Source: Odoribacteraceae bacterium (GTDB lineage Bacteria > Bacteroidota > Bacteroidia > Bacteroidales > Marinifilaceae). Taken from it: 14,356 nucleotides of DNA. The translations under genes and the position numbers were made by a program. The stretch spans positions 1 to 14,356 of the forward strand of contig JAITJA010000121.1 of assembly GCA_031279175.1 (NCBI GenBank). The letters are read 5' to 3'. Positions 7,502 through 14,240 of the stretch are shown piece by piece. The notes beneath the pieces are model-generated. The model made no database searches and was not told the origin of the DNA. It worked only from the letters and a program-made list of their open reading frames with translations. The stretch's first letter is position 1; each line of letters opens with the position of its first letter.

Positions 7502-8677
7502 TTATTTTTGTTCCACGCGGATGATCCTTCCCTGTAATATCGTGAATCGCAAGGAATACGTGCGCTCCAGTAACTCCAGGATGAACTCGATAGGCTTGGC
7601 TCGCAAGGCTGCACCGGAAAAGCATAACGCCTCCAGGGAAGGGTCCGCGAACTCGAACCTCGCGTCGTACCAGCGCCCCAGTTTATCGGTGATCTCCCGC
7701 AACGGGGTGTTGTAAAAGTAAAATTGTCCGTGGCGCCACGACGAGTGGTATTTTAAATCTATTTCCTCCTCTATCACGAGCGTCTGCTCGACCGGGTTGT
7801 ATATCACCCGTTCGCCTGCTTTCAGGTGCTTTACCTGGCGACCGGTAATAAAGGAGACGGATCCAGTCTCGATGGTGGTAGTGACCGTCGCGTCGTCCGG
7901 GTAACAGGAGAGGTTAAAGGAAGTGCCTGTTACCTTCACGCTGGCATCCCGCGCGTGTATGATAAACGGGCGACCGTTTTCTTTTTTTATCTCGAAGAAG
8001 GCCTCACCGCTCAGGCGAACTTCGCGGCTCTCCCCGAAGGTGAGGGGGAACTCTATCTCTGTTTCCGCGTTCAGCCATACTTTCGTCCCGTCCGGGAGGA
8101 TCAGCGGGTATTCTCCCCCGCGCGGGACGATGATCTTGTGGCGGGACGCGCTCCCGGGGGTATTCGCGAGGAGGGGATCATGGTAATTCAGCGTGTTCGT
8201 GCCCTTCTCGAACGCGACTTCGCGTACCGCGTGAAGGTCGGTGACGCTCTTCCCGCGGAATTCCTGCAAGTCAACGCGCTTCCCGTCGGAGAGGTAGAGC
8301 GTGGCTCGCATCGTTCCCGGCTCGATAAAGGTACTTTCGTCGGTTTCCGCGGGCGGGACGTCGTCCGGCTTCAGGAGAAAATAGCCCGTCACGAGCAGGA
8401 ACGGGAGGCAGATCGAAACCGCGTAACGAAGCGCGCGCGCTAAAACAGTGTCGCCGGTGATTCTCCGCCGGACGCGCAGCCATGCTTGTTTCTTGTTCAA
8501 GCGCTCGTGTCCTTGCAATAAACCACCGGCATCCACTATGATCCGGATATCGTCGTACACTCGCCTGTGTTCGTCGGATTCCTCGATCCATCGTGATAAC
8601 TGTTCTCTTTCTTCTTCCGTGCATCTATCTTGAATGAACCGGTAGATGCACTCTTCTTGGTTCTCTTTCATCGACAT
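7502..8677 (-). CDS. FecR family anti-sigma factor (transmembrane regulator)
   Basis: A 391-residue inner-membrane regulator. The N-terminal cytoplasmic part (about 1-80, rich in charged residues, with LSRWIEESDEHRRVYDDI) is the typical anti-sigma helix region. One membrane segment lies at about 83-102 (LRYAVSICLPFLLVTGYFLL). The periplasmic FecR domain spans about 180-275 (VPRGGEYPLILPDGTKVWLN, GEAFFEIKK, VTGTSFNL), followed by a C-terminal DUF4974-like domain at about 318-388 that receives the signal from the transporter's STN domain. In this family FecR holds an ECF sigma factor and releases it on signal. The sigma gene is normally just upstream on the same strand; here that position holds only non-coding DNA and a gene on the other strand. 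A start two codons later (MKENQEE) is equally possible. It is the first gene of the uptake operon. Confidence 0.93.
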   Translation of the reverse strand: MSMKENQEECIYRFIQDRCTEEEREQLSRWIEESDEHRRVYDDIRIIVDAGGLLQGHERLNKKQAWLRVRRRITGDTVLARALRYAVSICLPFLLVTGYFLLKPDDVPPAETDESTFIEPGTMRATLYLSDGKRVDLQEFRGKSVTDLHAVREVAFEKGTNTLNYHDPLLANTPGSASRHKIIVPRGGEYPLILPDGTKVWLNAETEIEFPLTFGESREVRLSGEAFFEIKKENGRPFIIHARDASVKVTGTSFNLSCYPDDATVTTTIETGSVSFITGRQVKHLKAGERVIYNPVEQTLVIEEEIDLKYHSSWRHGQFYFYNTPLREITDKLGRWYDARFEFADPSLEALCFSGAALRAKPIEFILELLERTYSLRFTILQGRIIRVEQK

Positions 8678-8710
8678 TCTTATCTAAAAGTAATGTTTCG
8701 TACCCTAAGT

Positions 8711-8805
8711 ATCCTCCCGGTCGAATAGGAACTCGTTCCTGATTCCTTGAGCGGCCCAAGCTCCTCGTATTTGCTAAAATGGACACCGAGGATGACCGGG
8801 AGGAT
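8711..8805. other. Large inverted-repeat structure between FecR and the glycosyltransferase
   Basis: A perfect 12-bp inverted repeat, ATCCTCCCGGTC (8711-8722) with GACCGGGAGGAT (8794-8805), encloses three smaller hairpins: AGGAAC/GTTCCT (8727-8740), CTTG/CAAG (8746-8760) and TCCTCG/CGAGGA (8762-8792). Together they could fold as a closed multi-arm junction of 95 nt. It lies 33 bp upstream of FecR on the minus strand, so it may belong to the FecR leader. On the plus strand the outer stem is followed by TTTATTT, so a terminator-like reading is also possible. It does not have the sequence landmarks of a tRNA. Confidence 0.55.
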
Positions 8806-8922
8806 TTATTTAGAGTGTGTTTGCAAGAGAAAGAACTTCTCTTTGTCAATAGAACGGAAAAGAGTGAAAATGGGTGAAAGAATTTCTCCGGAAAATACGC
8901 GAACGAGTGGTTGTTTTTTCTC

Positions 8923-8930
8923 TATATTTG
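8923..8930 (+). promoter_or_regulatory. Probable -7 promoter element for the glycosyltransferase gene
   Basis: TATATTTG is an exact match to the Bacteroidota -7 consensus TAnnTTTG, 90 bp upstream of the glycosyltransferase start. No clear TTTG -33 element is found 19-21 bp before it, so this is a partial match only. It implies a leader of about 80 nt. Confidence 0.4.
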
Positions 8931-9019
8931 TCCTTCAGAACGTAGCGACGGGCTTATCATTAAGGTGTAAATCAAGAATGTTCGCGGGCGAGCGCGTTTT
9001 GTTATTAAAAATAAAGCTT

Positions 9020-10618
9020 ATGCAAAAAAGATACGGTGTCCATGTACTTTTCATTTTGATAGTTTGTTTCTTCGCTTTTTTCGTGAACAACGACGCCGTT
9101 CGCGTGAATGGCCCGGAGGCGCGCAATCTGGTAACAGCAAAAGAAATCGTGGAATATCGCAACTGGACAACCCCAACCCTGAACGGGGAACCGCGCGTGC
9201 AGAAGCCTCCCCTGCCGGCATGGATGGCCGCGCTGGCAGAACAAATTAGCCCTGATGATCTTGTCCTACAACGGACGCTGGCCGGCGGTATGGCGACGCT
9301 GGCAATCATTTTCTTCTACATGTTCGCGATAGCGCTGACCCGCGGCAAGTTGTTCGGGTTACTCTCGGCGCTGGTGTTGGCCACTTGTTTCAGCATGGTG
9401 ATGATGGGACGAACCATCGACGGGTATAGCCACGCGTATGCTTTCATGCTTGGCGCGATATTCTTCTTCTACCGGGCGGCTATCGCCCCGCGCACCCGCT
9501 GGTGGGATTTCGTGACGGCGGGTCTTTTCTTCGGTCTGGCTTTTCTTTCCAGGGGACTGGAGCTTTTTTACACGCTCTTTTTGCCGTTCATCATCTCCTT
9601 TTTTATTCTCTACCGTCCTCGTCTCCGGCACAAGATATGGCCGATGGTATTGATGATTGTCGCGGGGTGTCTGGTAGGAGGTACATGGCCTTGGTTCGCG
9701 TTTCGTTCCGGGGAAACGATCAAGCCGTTCATGGAATTTAATGCTCGCCCGTGGTATTACTACTGGCGTTTTTTTACCGAATCAGGCATCTGGTCGCTCT
9801 TTCTACTGACCGGCCTGTGCGGGTGGTGCTGGATGCGCGGGCGGGTAGCCTTGAAGAAGGAGTACACGTTCTCCGTGCTGTGGCTATTATTTGCCCTGTT
9901 GTTGCTTACCCTTTTCCCGGGCAAGAGCATGCGTTACCTTCCTTCCGTCCTGATCCCCGCGGCGCTGGTGATAGGGCACTACGTGGTGGATATATTCCTG
10001 CGCGTGCGGGATGGCAAGCTCACTCCCGTGGACAAGACGGTGTTCCGGCTGAACGCTTTCTTGCCCGCGGTGCTCGGTCTTGGCGTACCGGTAGCGTTAT
10101 ACGTGATGTTTTATTCTCGACTGGGATTATTCCTTTATATCCTTTTCTCTCTCCTGTTCTTGCTGGTATCGTTATCCATCTTCATGGGGGGAATCCACCT
10201 GAAACCGCTCAAGATGTTTTCGGGGATGATGGTGATGATGATTCTGGTAGAGACGTTCGTGCTCTCTCATCTCGCCAGTACTTTTAATAACCCGGGGAGG
10301 AACAGTATACGCGCCACGCGACAGATGGAGCAGTTACAAGACCTGATTTTCTATTACCCGGCGGGAGAGGCCTTGCGCGCGGAATTAATTTACGAGGCGG
10401 GACGACGTATCCTGCCATTAGACCTGGGAGTTGCTCCTTCGGCGAATCTCTTGCCGGCGGTGCTGGTATCGGGTCTTCCGGCAGAACAGGTGCTGCCCGA
10501 AAGCTGGTTGGAACGGATCGTCACGCGGCAGGTAGGATATTACGACAATAATCCCTTCCGCGGTTATTCCCCCGGTTTTATCTGTCATGTCACGCTGCTC
10601 ACGGAACGAAAGGAATAA
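9020..10618 (+). CDS. ArnT/GT39-like integral membrane glycosyltransferase
   Basis: A 532-residue polytopic membrane protein. The frame is open from 8747, but the upstream part is non-coding leader (it spans the likely promoter and reads as low-complexity basic peptide), so I start at ATG 9020, giving MQKRYGVHVLFILIVCFFAF as the first membrane helix. GT-C signatures are clear: GPEAR (31-35) with an acidic residue in the first outer loop, where GT39/ArnT enzymes place the catalytic acid; QKPPLPAWM (61-69); TIDGYSHAYAF (132-142); FLSRGLE (175-181); and FPGKSMRYLPSVLIPAAL before a late helix. About ten hydrophobic segments are followed by a soluble C-terminal tail of about 100 residues. Relatives transfer a sugar from a polyprenyl-phosphate donor at the periplasmic face, for example to lipid A or protein; donor and acceptor cannot be told here. 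Monocistronic, convergent with tsf. Confidence 0.88.
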   Translation: MQKRYGVHVLFILIVCFFAFFVNNDAVRVNGPEARNLVTAKEIVEYRNWTTPTLNGEPRVQKPPLPAWMAALAEQISPDDLVLQRTLAGGMATLAIIFFYMFAIALTRGKLFGLLSALVLATCFSMVMMGRTIDGYSHAYAFMLGAIFFFYRAAIAPRTRWWDFVTAGLFFGLAFLSRGLELFYTLFLPFIISFFILYRPRLRHKIWPMVLMIVAGCLVGGTWPWFAFRSGETIKPFMEFNARPWYYYWRFFTESGIWSLFLLTGLCGWCWMRGRVALKKEYTFSVLWLLFALLLLTLFPGKSMRYLPSVLIPAALVIGHYVVDIFLRVRDGKLTPVDKTVFRLNAFLPAVLGLGVPVALYVMFYSRLGLFLYILFSLLFLLVSLSIFMGGIHLKPLKMFSGMMVMMILVETFVLSHLASTFNNPGRNSIRATRQMEQLQDLIFYYPAGEALRAELIYEAGRRILPLDLGVAPSANLLPAVLVSGLPAEQVLPESWLERIVTRQVGYYDNNPFRGYSPGFICHVTLLTERKE

Positions 10619-10658
10619 ACGAGATAAACGCGGTCGAGTGTTGATCGCTCGAAACAAA

Positions 10659-10691
10659 AAGAGAGGCCATCCGGGAAAGATGGCCTCTCTT
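10659..10691 (-). terminator. Bidirectional intrinsic terminator between the glycosyltransferase and tsf
   Basis: A perfect 13-bp stem, AAGAGAGGCCATC (10659-10671) with GATGGCCTCTCTT (10679-10691), has a 7-base loop CGGGAAA. On the minus strand it is followed by a T-rich run (TTTTTGTTT), making it a good terminator for the rplM-rpsI-rpsB-tsf transcript, 17 bp past the tsf stop. On the plus strand it follows the glycosyltransferase stop by 40 bp with a weaker T run, so it probably serves both convergent units. Confidence 0.9.
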
Positions 10692-10708
10692 CTATATGTC
10701 GCTAAAAC

Positions 10709-11524
10709 TTAACTCAACGAGAAACGCAGGAATCCTGCAATCTTCAAGTCTTTATCCACGCCCCGGAGATACTCCCGGACGGTGATTTTCCCGTCCTGTT
10801 CGAACGTTTGGTTTAACAAGGTAGCCTCCTGGTAGAACTTGTTCAAGCGACCTTGCGCGATCTTGTCCCACATGGCCTCTGGTTTCCCCTCTTCCTGTGC
10901 TTTCCCCCTGCCGATTTCCAGTTCATGCTCGACCACCTCTGCCGGGATATCCTCCTTGTCGACAGCGATCGGTGACATGGCTGCAACCTGCATGGCGATA
11001 TTCTTCATCACCTGCACGTCGATCGCCTTGTTGAAGCCCGCGGCGGTAGCCAGTTTATTTCCCGGGTGGATATAAACGGTACACCCGGCAGCTTCCACCT
11101 TACCGTAATAAGCCAGTTCCAACTTCTCGCCGATCACGCCGGTTTGTTCCGAGATATGGTCGGCGACGGTACGATCGTCCAGCCGGGTTGCCAGCAACGC
11201 GTCCTTGTCTGCCGGCAACGCTGCAAACGCCGCGTCGAGAATCCGCCCGGTAAACGAGATAAATCCCTCGTTCTTGGCCACGAAATCCGTCTCGCAATTC
11301 AACGATACAACCACGGCGCGTTTCCCGTCCGTCCTGGCCAGGACACAACCCTCGTTGGCGTCCCTATCGGCCCGCTTGTTCGCGATAGCCAGTCCCTTCT
11401 TGCGAATAATATCAACGGCCTTATTGAAATCGCCTTCTGCTTCTTGCAGGGCGTGTTTACAATCCATCATGCCGGCGTTCGTTGCCTTTCGCAACTTCAT
11501 TACCTCTGCTGCTGTAATTTCCAT
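10709..11524 (-). CDS. tsf: Translation elongation factor Ts
   Basis: A 271-residue EF-Ts, the guanine-nucleotide exchange factor that releases GDP from EF-Tu in the cytoplasm. The N-terminal UBA-like domain (about 1-50: EITAAEVMKLRKATNAGMMDCKHAL pattern, continuing to IIRKKG) is intact. The hallmark TDFVAKN lies at 79-85, with Asp80 and Phe81, the residues that in the E. coli enzyme disturb the EF-Tu Mg-GDP site. Core subdomains follow (HISEQTGVIGEKLE; ATAAGFNKA; MQVAAMSP). The C-terminus FEQDGKITVREYL completes a normal length for the family. It starts 25 bp downstream of rpsB, the conserved bacterial rpsB-tsf pair, and is the last gene before the terminator. Confidence 0.98.
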   Translation of the reverse strand: MEITAAEVMKLRKATNAGMMDCKHALQEAEGDFNKAVDIIRKKGLAIANKRADRDANEGCVLARTDGKRAVVVSLNCETDFVAKNEGFISFTGRILDAAFAALPADKDALLATRLDDRTVADHISEQTGVIGEKLELAYYGKVEAAGCTVYIHPGNKLATAAGFNKAIDVQVMKNIAMQVAAMSPIAVDKEDIPAEVVEHELEIGRGKAQEEGKPEAMWDKIAQGRLNKFYQEATLLNQTFEQDGKITVREYLRGVDKDLKIAGFLRFSLS

Positions 11525-11549
11525 GTATTATTTTTTATGTCGTGTAAAT

Positions 11550-12323
11550 TTACTCGTCGGCAGCACCCCGGGAGGTTCTTTCTTCCTCTTCTCTTTCCCC
11601 GTCCTCCTTCTTGTCACTATCCTTCTCGCGTTCCGCCTTGCGTTCGTTATACCCTTCCATGATGGCGGCGACCACCTTATCAATCACCAGCGTGATCGAG
11701 GTAGAGGCGTCGTCATTGGCCGGGATCACGAAATCGATCCCGTCGGGATTAGAATTGGTATCCACCATCGCGAACACCGGGATCCCCAGTGTTTGGGCCT
11801 CCTTCACCGCGATGTACTCCTTCATCACGTCCACCACGAAGAGCGCGGCGGGCGGGCGAGCCATGTCGGCGATACTGCCGAGGTTCTTTTCCAGTTTAGC
11901 CCGTTGCCTGGAGATCTGGAGTTTTTCGCGTTTGGAGAGATGTGCAAAAGTGCCGTCCTTCTCCATTTTGTCGATGGTTACCATCTTCTTCACCGCCTTC
12001 CGGATCGTCGGGAAGTTGGTCAACATGCCACCCGGCCACCTTTCGGTGACGTACGGCATGTTAATATTAGCTACTCTTTCCGCGACAATATCCTTAGCCT
12101 GTTTTTTTGTCGCTACAAACAGAATTTTCCGGTTTGACCTGGCCATTTGCTTCAGCGCGGCGCAAGCTTTATCGAGCATGATTGCCGTTTTATTCAGGTC
12201 GATGACGTGGATACCGTTTCGCTCCATGAAGATATAAGGAGCCATCTTGGGATTCCACTTGCGGGTCAGGTGACCGAAATGCACCCCCGCGTTCAATAAT
12301 TCGTCGAAATTTGTTTTTGACAT
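11550..12323 (-). CDS. rpsB: 30S ribosomal protein S2
   Basis: A 257-residue small-subunit protein. I start it at ATG 12323 (MSKTNFDELLNAGVHFGH), which matches the usual Bacteroidota S2 N-terminus; an in-frame ATG at 12356 would add eleven residues with no family support. The family motifs are present: GVHFGHLTRKWNPKMAPYI, FVATKKQAKDIV, ERWPGGMLTNF, ISRQRAKLEKNLGSIADM, and the C-terminal GIPVFAMVDTNSNPDGIDF followed by IPANDDA. It binds the back of the 30S subunit near the mRNA exit region. After the conserved fold there is a tail of about 30 highly charged residues rich in Glu, Lys and Arg. It is preceded by an 88-bp gap with a hairpin and followed by tsf. Confidence 0.98.
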   Translation of the reverse strand: MSKTNFDELLNAGVHFGHLTRKWNPKMAPYIFMERNGIHVIDLNKTAIMLDKACAALKQMARSNRKILFVATKKQAKDIVAERVANINMPYVTERWPGGMLTNFPTIRKAVKKMVTIDKMEKDGTFAHLSKREKLQISRQRAKLEKNLGSIADMARPPAALFVVDVMKEYIAVKEAQTLGIPVFAMVDTNSNPDGIDFVIPANDDASTSITLVIDKVVAAIMEGYNERKAEREKDSDKKEDGEREEEERTSRGAADE

Positions 12324-12358
12324 GTGTAATTGTTTAAGTTTACTTTCCTTGTTCATAC

Positions 12359-12394
12359 AATTGCCGGGTAGTTCCCTTGGAAGTCCCGGTAATT
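12359..12394 (-). promoter_or_regulatory. Hairpin in the rpsI-rpsB gap (possible rpsB leader element)
   Basis: Within the 88-bp gap, CCGGG (12364-12368) pairs with CCCGG (12385-12389), the flanking AATT pairs (12359-12362 with 12391-12394), and TTCC/GGAA (12372-12382) pairs inside. No U run follows on the minus strand, so it is not a normal terminator. S2 mRNA leaders in other bacteria carry autoregulatory structures; that this one does so is only an inference from position. Confidence 0.45.
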
Positions 12395-12411
12395 TAGATA
12401 CTAAACTTCGC

Positions 12412-12798
12412 TTAGCGTTTCGAGAACTGGAACCGTTTACGAGCGCCCGGGCGTCCTGGTTTCTTTCGTTCCACCTCGCGCGGGTCGCGCGTGATAAAGC
12501 CGGCTGCTCTCAGCTTGGATTTATCTTCCGCGTTGATCTTGACCAGCGCGCGGGCGATACCCAGCCGCAGTGCTTCTGCTTGCCCGTTGAAACCTCCCCC
12601 GTTCAGGGTTGCCTTGACGTCGTACTGCCCGGCGACCTCCAGTAACTCGAGCGGTTGTCTCACCTTATACTGCAGGGTTGCCAGCGGGAAATACTCTTCG
12701 ATTGTCTTCTTGTTGATGGTAACATTCCCTTTCCCCTCGCTCAGGTAAACGCGAGCCACTGCTGTTTTCCTCCTGCCGGTTGCGTTGATTATTTCCAT
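12412..12798 (-). CDS. rpsI: 30S ribosomal protein S9
   Basis: A complete 128-residue S9. Motifs of the family run in order: NATGRRKTAVARVYL at the N-terminus, GKGNVTINKK, the central LNGGGFNGQAEALRLGIARAL, and LRAAGFITRDPREVERKKPG. The C-terminal tail ends KRFQFSKR, the SKR tail whose last arginine reaches the P-site tRNA in the 30S subunit. It lies only 6 bp after rplM, the conserved L13-S9 gene pair, and shares its promoter. Confidence 0.98.
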   Translation of the reverse strand: MEIINATGRRKTAVARVYLSEGKGNVTINKKTIEEYFPLATLQYKVRQPLELLEVAGQYDVKATLNGGGFNGQAEALRLGIARALVKINAEDKSKLRAAGFITRDPREVERKKPGRPGARKRFQFSKR

Positions 12799-12804
12799 GA
12801 TTGA

Positions 12805-13260
12805 TTAATTAAGCGCGTTAATATCGATTGCTTTAGGTTTTTGCGCGACCTGTTTGTGTTCCGGGCCGACGTACAGGTAGAGATTGCGGAAGAGCGCGCT
12901 ACCGAGGCGATTTTTAGGGAGCATGCCCTTCACGGCATGTTCGAGAATTCTCTCGGGGTGCGTCTTCATCCACTGTTCCGGGGTAGACACGCGTTGTCCG
13001 CCGGGGTATTGCGTGTGGCGGAGATACCTCTTGTCGGTCATCTTCTTTCCTGTCAAGATAACTTTCTCCACGTTCACGATAATCACGTTATCCCCGCAAT
13101 CCACGTGTGGCGTGAAACCGGGTTTGTATTTGCCTCGCAGGAGCTTCGCGACCTTCGCGGCGAGTCGCCCCACGACTTGCTTCTCGGCGTCAATCAAGAC
13201 CCATTCTTTTTGTACAGTGGCCTTGTTGAGATGAACTGTTCTGTAACTAATCTGATCCAC
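12805..13260 (-). CDS. rplM: 50S ribosomal protein L13 (GTG start)
   Basis: A 151-residue L13, an early-assembly protein of the large subunit. I place the start at GTG 13260, reading (M)DQISYRTVHLNKATVQKEWV, which matches the length and N-terminus of other Bacteroidota L13 proteins. The frame is open upstream to a TTG at 13335, but that 25-residue basic extension is not seen in the family and is more likely leader RNA. Motifs: DAEKQVVGRLAAKVAKLLRGK (residues 25-44), HVDCGDNVIIVN (52-63), YPGGQR (85-90), and KGMLPKNRLG (111-120), with the usual C-terminus EHKQVAQKPKAIDIN. First gene of the rplM-rpsI-rpsB-tsf operon. Confidence 0.95.
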   Translation of the reverse strand: MDQISYRTVHLNKATVQKEWVLIDAEKQVVGRLAAKVAKLLRGKYKPGFTPHVDCGDNVIIVNVEKVILTGKKMTDKRYLRHTQYPGGQRVSTPEQWMKTHPERILEHAVKGMLPKNRLGSALFRNLYLYVGPEHKQVAQKPKAIDINALN

Positions 13261-13440
13261 TTTTGCTCGTTTAAAATTATACTTCTGTTTGTCCTTTTGT
13301 CGTGCTACCTGTCGCGTTTCACGGTTTGAAATCAACGTGTTTCGTCGGGCAAACGAACATTTTCAATCCCGGGTTACTCGCGCCGCGCAAGGGAAATGGC
13401 TAAGGGTTCACTCCTGCATCACGGGTAGTCGTTCCAAAAT
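13261..13440 (-). promoter_or_regulatory. Leader region of the rplM operon
   Basis: About 180 nt lie between the likely transcription start (near 13440) and the GTG start of rplM. A short hairpin, TTTCA/TGAAA, can form around 13317-13332, and the last 40 nt are A-rich on the minus strand, as is common before Bacteroidota starts. No Shine-Dalgarno sequence is evident. A role in L13-dependent feedback is known in E. coli, but I see no shared motif here. Confidence 0.4.
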
Positions 13441-13446
13441 GGACGG

Positions 13447-13477
13447 CAAAGGTATGAAAGGAATTGGTATCTACAAA
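13447..13477 (-). promoter_or_regulatory. Primary-sigma promoter of the rplM-rpsI-rpsB-tsf operon
   Basis: Read on the minus strand, TTTG (13474-13477) is followed after exactly 19 bp by TACCTTTG (13447-13454). This is a full match to the Bacteroidota promoter consensus TTTG, 19-21 bp, TAnnTTTG. It faces the ribosomal protein genes and is the best promoter match in the window. Confidence 0.85.
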
Positions 13478-13499
13478 CTTTTGCCACTAATTTCTACCG

Positions 13500-13734
13500 G
13501 GGGCGGGTCGCGCGTCCGCGGCAAGGGCGGGGGAGAGCTGCTGGTATTTCCCGGCGGGACCTCGTCCCGCGTGATAAAACGCGCCCCCGGCAGGCCTGGC
13601 GCGGGAGAGGTGATGTTATCCTTGCCGGGTCTACCGGGCGCGCGCTTCGTCGCGCGGGGGTGGGGGGAGGCCGGGCGTTTAATAAATTTTCAGTTAAATG
13701 TTTCTTAAGCAGGGCGCGGGGCGCGGGGTTCTCC
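13500..13734. other. GC-rich gene-free stretch with short hairpins
   Basis: No credible coding region is seen on either strand; open frames here are chance products of high GC. The stretch has several hairpins: GCGGGAC/GTCCCGC with a 3-base loop (13554-13570), CGCGCG/CGCGCG around a 6-base loop (13639-13656), and repeated CCGGG/CCGGC words. Near 13678-13711 there is an AT-rich island (TTTAATAAATTTTCAG) that stands out against its surroundings. I could not find a full promoter in it. Confidence 0.5.
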
Positions 13735-14240
13735 TGTCATTTTTCGCGCGTCGAAAAGCGGAACGAGAGGGGGTGGCGCGGCGTCGCGAAAGATGAAAAT
13801 CGACACGCGGGCGGTGGTCGCGACGGTGCGAGCGACGAGAAGTGACACGCGATGGGTAGTCGCGGGGCCGCGAGTGGCGGATACCGGCACGCGGGAGGTA
13901 TTCGCGGGCTTGCAGTGTCAGTTCGCGCGTTGAAAAATGGCCTTCGCGGGCTCGCGAACAGGCCCCGCGGCTCGCGAGAAGCTTTCGCGAGCTCGCGAGG
14001 GTCTCTCGCGGCTCGCGGGAAGCTTTCGCGAGCTCGCGAAGGTCTCTCGCGAGTTGCAGGAAGCTTTCGCGAGCTCGCGAGGGTCTCTCGCGTGTCGCGG
14101 GGCGTGTTCGCGAGTTCGCGAAGGTCTCTCGCGTGGCGCGGGGCGTGTTCGCGAAAATTCACTGTCTCGTCGCGAGCAAGAACCCCCTTGTCGCGTGCCC
14201 GCGCTGCCACGATTTCGTGAACTTTTCGCGCTCGCGGCGC
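13735..14240. repeat. 41/42-bp tandem array with TTCGCG-N4-CGCGA(A) palindromes (right array)
   Basis: TTCGCG or GTCGCG begins at 13743, 13783, 13817, 13859, 13901, 13943, 13984, 14025, 14066, 14107, 14148, 14190 and 14225. From 13817 to 13943 the step is 42 bp, and from 13943 to 14148 it is exactly 41 bp. The best conserved units (13984-14147) begin with TTCGCGAGCTCGCGA, continue with GGTCTCTCGCG, and end in GGAAGCT or GGGGCGTG; the unit at 14025 carries the perfect 16-bp palindrome TTCGCGAGCTCGCGAA. The left part is an older variant with ACACGCG-N3-GGT-N-GTCGCG units. A 41-bp step breaks any reading frame, so this is not a coding repeat. It lies upstream of the ribosomal operon promoter. 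Confidence 0.9.

Noticed and set aside
8711..8805. A tRNA or tmRNA-like gene
   Set aside because: The closing stem is 12 bp rather than 7, there is no T-loop GTTCRANYC or anticodon arm in the right place, and no CCA end.
8625..8849. A 74-codon minus-strand frame upstream of FecR as a remnant sigma factor
   Set aside because: The translation shows no helix-turn-helix or region 2/4 pattern of ECF sigma factors.
8747..9019. N-terminal extension of the glycosyltransferase frame
   Set aside because: These 91 codons cover the inverted repeat and the TATATTTG promoter element and read as unremarkable basic sequence; Met at 9020 starts exactly before the first membrane helix.
11205..12137. A 310-codon plus-strand frame opposite tsf and rpsB
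   Set aside because: It crosses two certain genes and a gap, and its translation resembles nothing; shadow frame.
13951..14100. Replication origin with phased binding sites
   Set aside because: No DnaA-box words (TTATCCACA-like), no adjacent AT-rich unwinding element of convincing size, and no dnaA, dnaN or gidA genes nearby.
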